64,000 nucleotides of DNA from Alteriqipengyuania bathyomarina_B (GTDB taxonomy: Bacteria > Pseudomonadota > Alphaproteobacteria > Sphingomonadales > Sphingomonadaceae). Below are positions 61,860 through 64,000 of the stretch, in pieces. Positions within the stretch are counted from its first letter, which is position 1. Each line of letters starts with the position of its first letter. The position numbers and the translations under genes were made by a program. The stretch is taken from assembly GCF_038594605.1 (NCBI RefSeq), contig NZ_JBCFZM010000001.1:1302001-1366000 (forward strand), read 5' to 3'. Below the pieces are notes generated by a model. The model ran no database searches and was not told the origin of the DNA. It saw only the letters and a program-made list of their open reading frames with translations.

Positions 61860-64000
61860 TCAAGATGGCTCTTCCACTGCCGGCTGCTCCGAAGAGGGGT
61901 CGGGCCCCTCCCGATCTGCGGGCGGCTGCTCTACGGGAGCCGGGTCCGCAGGCGCCTCCTGCACCGCTGGCCGGGCCGCCGCGATGTCGAGCGGGAGAGA
62001 GCGATACCGCTGGCCCGTGGCGGAGGACAGCGCATTGGCGATGGCGGGCGGAGCGATCACCGCCCCCAGTTCGCCGGGGTCGAACGGCTCTTCATCGCTG
62101 GTCACGAAATCGATCGCGATCTCCGGACATTCGGCCAGCGTGGGGAGGTCGAGCGCCGCCAGCCGCGTTGCAGTCGGCAAGCCCTTCGCGAAGCCGGTTG
62201 CCGATCCCAGTGCCAGCGACAGGCCGAAGACCAGCCCGCCCTCGATCTGCTGGCGGACAAGATCGCGGTTGACGATCCGCCCGATATTCGCCGCCACGCT
62301 CAGCCGCGTGACGCGCACGCCGCCCTCGCCCTGGCTGGCCTGCGCGACGCAGGCGATCCATCCGGACCGCTCGCCCAGCTGCATGCGATGGCAGGCGAGC
62401 CCCTGGCCACCGGCGACCTCTCCGCCGTTCCATTCGGCGAGCCGGGCGGCGCGTTGCAGCACCTCGACCATCGCGAGGTCCTGCCCCAGCATCGCGATCC
62501 GGTACGACAGTTTTTCACGCCCCAGCTCCTCGGCCAGTTCGTCGATGAAGCACTCGGTGAAGAACGCCGTGAAGGCATCGCCCCCGCCGCGCATCCGCGC
62601 GACCGGCAGCCCGATCGAGACGGGCACGTGCGCCACCGAAAGGTTGGGAATCGCATAGGCGGGCACCGCACCCGACACTGCCAACGGATCGGCCTGCCCG
62701 GCGCTGTCTTCGCGTGCGGCCCAGGTCGTCCGGTTGTCGAACAGGCGTGCGCCCTGTTCGCGCATGAAGGGCGGGATCGCGATCTTCGTCTTCAGCGCAA
62801 CGATGCTGCCGTCGCGCCCCAGCCGCGCACCGATCTGCGCCGCGGCGGGCGCGCGCGGCGGGCTGTCGATCAATTCCTGCCAGCGCGACCAGACCAGTTG
62901 CACCGGGCGACCCAGTTCGCGCGCGATCACCGCGGCCTCGATGGCATGGCGATGATCGAGCCGCGCGTCGAAGCTGCCGCCTGCCGCCATCGGCACCAGG
63001 ATGACGTCTTCCACCCCGATGCCGATCGCGCGGGCTGCCGCGACGCGCGCCCGCTCGGGAGCCTGGCTGGCGATCCACAGCGTGAGTTTGCCATCGTCGA
63101 GCCACGCGGTCGCGGTCGCGGTTTCGATCGGAGCGTGGACAGCAGGCGCAATGTCGTAGCGGCGGGTCAGCGTGGGCTTGCCGTCGAGCACTTCCTGCGC
63201 GCCAACCAGTGCGATCTGCTGCGCTTCGCCGCTGTTGAGCCCCTCGTCGAGTGCTTTGGCGATCCGGCCACTATCGACGGCATTGCTGACACCAAACACC
63301 GGCTTCATCGCCGCCAGCGCCCTCTCCGCCGCCCACCATGTCTCCCCCGCAGCCGCGAGCCAACGATTGCCCTGCACGATGCCGACGAGGCCGCGCACCT
63401 TGGCGGCGGCTTCCTTTTCGTAGCGCTTGAGGATGCTGCGATCGACCGGACCATGGCGGATCGAGACGAAGGCCATGCCGGGCAGGCGGATGTCGCCTGC
63501 GAACAGAAAGCTGCCATCGACCTTGGCGGGCAGATCGATCCGCGGAAAGGCGGTCTCGGCGGTGGAGCCTGCGCCGCGCGGGGGCTCGGCAGGCGGCTGG
63601 CTGCGTAGCGGGGCGACATCGGGCGGATCGCGGCGGCTCGCACCCTCGGCCAGATCGGCAAAGCGCAACTGCCGCTGGCCGGCGATCACGAAGCCATCGC
63701 GCGCGCGGCATTGCTCGGGCGATATGCTCCAACGCTCGGCAGCCTCGGCGATCAGCATGGCGCGCGCGGTCGCGGCCGCTTCGCGTGCGGGCATTTCATA
63801 TGCGGCGAGCGTGGTGCCTGCGGCGGTCGCATTGAAGCGCGTCCGCTCGGCAAAGCGGCGGGCGAGCAGGGAATCGGGATCGCTCGCAATGTCCGCCCCG
63901 CCCGCCAGCCACAGCCGCGCCCAGTGGCTGGCTAGCACGACGTTGGGATAGGCCCCGGTCGGCGGCGCAGGCTCGACCGCGATCTGTCGCCAGTCCGCGC
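61860..64000 (-). CDS. Xanthine dehydrogenase family molybdopterin-binding large subunit, IorB type (5' partial)
   Basis: The frame runs off the right edge, so the N-terminus is missing; about 710 residues are visible. The C-terminal molybdopterin-binding regions are recognisable: AGDIRLPGMAFVSIRHGP, GGSFDARLDHRHAIEAAVIAREL and GNALSSATGQRYR-like ends (NALSSATGQRYRSLPL). The subunit would carry molybdenum bound to molybdopterin cytosine dinucleotide and oxidise N-heterocycles or aldehydes. Its natural partner, a (2Fe-2S) subunit of IorA type, is encoded about 52 kb to the left on the same strand. The C-terminus is a Pro/Glu-rich tail. Tat export signals expected at the N-terminus lie outside the window. 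Confidence 0.85.
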   Translation of the reverse strand, partial: ADWRQIAVEPAPPTGAYPNVVLASHWARLWLAGGADIASDPDSLLARRFAERTRFNATAAGTTLAAYEMPAREAAATARAMLIAEAAERWSISPEQCRARDGFVIAGQRQLRFADLAEGASRRDPPDVAPLRSQPPAEPPRGAGSTAETAFPRIDLPAKVDGSFLFAGDIRLPGMAFVSIRHGPVDRSILKRYEKEAAAKVRGLVGIVQGNRWLAAAGETWWAAERALAAMKPVFGVSNAVDSGRIAKALDEGLNSGEAQQIALVGAQEVLDGKPTLTRRYDIAPAVHAPIETATATAWLDDGKLTLWIASQAPERARVAAARAIGIGVEDVILVPMAAGGSFDARLDHRHAIEAAVIARELGRPVQLVWSRWQELIDSPPRAPAAAQIGARLGRDGSIVALKTKIAIPPFMREQGARLFDNRTTWAAREDSAGQADPLAVSGAVPAYAIPNLSVAHVPVSIGLPVARMRGGGDAFTAFFTECFIDELAEELGREKLSYRIAMLGQDLAMVEVLQRAARLAEWNGGEVAGGQGLACHRMQLGERSGWIACVAQASQGEGGVRVTRLSVAANIGRIVNRDLVRQQIEGGLVFGLSLALGSATGFAKGLPTATRLAALDLPTLAECPEIAIDFVTSDEEPFDPGELGAVIAPPAIANALSSATGQRYRSLPLDIAAARPAVQEAPADPAPVEQPPADREGPDPSSEQPAVEEPS

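Overview
The window is high-GC DNA (roughly 63-65 % by eye) packed with genes in short operons on both strands. The proteins look like those of Sphingomonadales, family Erythrobacteraceae: a chloride-pump-type rhodopsin with an NTQ motif, an Anbu/alpha-E/ATP-grasp operon, TIGR04282/04283-type glycosyltransferases next to arsM, a PEP-CTERM-like miniprotein and a G/C-rich nested-hairpin intergenic repeat. A marine, aerobic Citromicrobium- or Erythrobacter-like alphaproteobacterium is my best inference; no rRNA or other phylogenetic marker confirms it. No prophage, insertion sequence, CRISPR array, defence island or integration site was seen, so this looks like ordinary chromosome.

1-10 kb: end of nadA, a strong terminator, an NTQ rhodopsin, a DUF2254 membrane protein, a DMT exporter, an Old Yellow Enzyme, a small lipoprotein overlapping lipB, two membrane proteins (one MFS), an ArsC-family reductase, and the 2Fe-2S subunit of an isoquinoline-oxidoreductase-type molybdoenzyme preceded by an unusual leader. 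10-19 kb: a zinc-ribbon miniprotein, a class II aldolase, a MATE exporter and a fatty-acid-hydroxylase-family protein. An arsenic-associated block follows: two glycosyltransferases, a frameshifted SDR gene and ArsM, with a flavin disulfide reductase and a radical SAM enzyme divergent from ArsM. 19-25 kb: malate synthase G, fumarase C, a potassium channel and PhoX.

25-29.5 kb: a complete four-gene Anbu operon (ATP-grasp, alpha-E, transglutaminase, Anbu). 29.5-38 kb: acetyl-CoA synthetase, an S46 peptidase, a GGDEF protein, and a cyanide-insensitive-type bd oxidase with a 41-residue DUF2474 subunit. 38-44 kb: a tripartite RND efflux system. 44-52 kb: a PEP-CTERM-like miniprotein, the glutamate synthase genes gltD-gltB (gltD lacks an obvious start codon) and a gamma-glutamyltransferase. 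52-64 kb: tRNA-Lys overlapped by folK, an N-carbamoylputrescine amidase, a SIMPL lipoprotein, an exported methyltransferase-like protein, msrA, an FKBP isomerase, an AT-richer lipoprotein, a nested-hairpin repeat, rsmB, an SDHAF4-like protein, a cytochrome P450, hemH, and the molybdopterin subunit of an isoquinoline-oxidoreductase-type enzyme running off the right edge.

Metabolic themes are acetate and glyoxylate use (acs, glcB, fumC), light energy capture, arsenic handling, nitrogen assimilation and heme/lipoate cofactors. The items most worth a second look are the arsM/radical SAM divergon, the NTQ rhodopsin, the Anbu operon, the leader of the 2Fe-2S subunit gene with a perfect extended Shine-Dalgarno, and the start-codon anomalies of gltD and folK.
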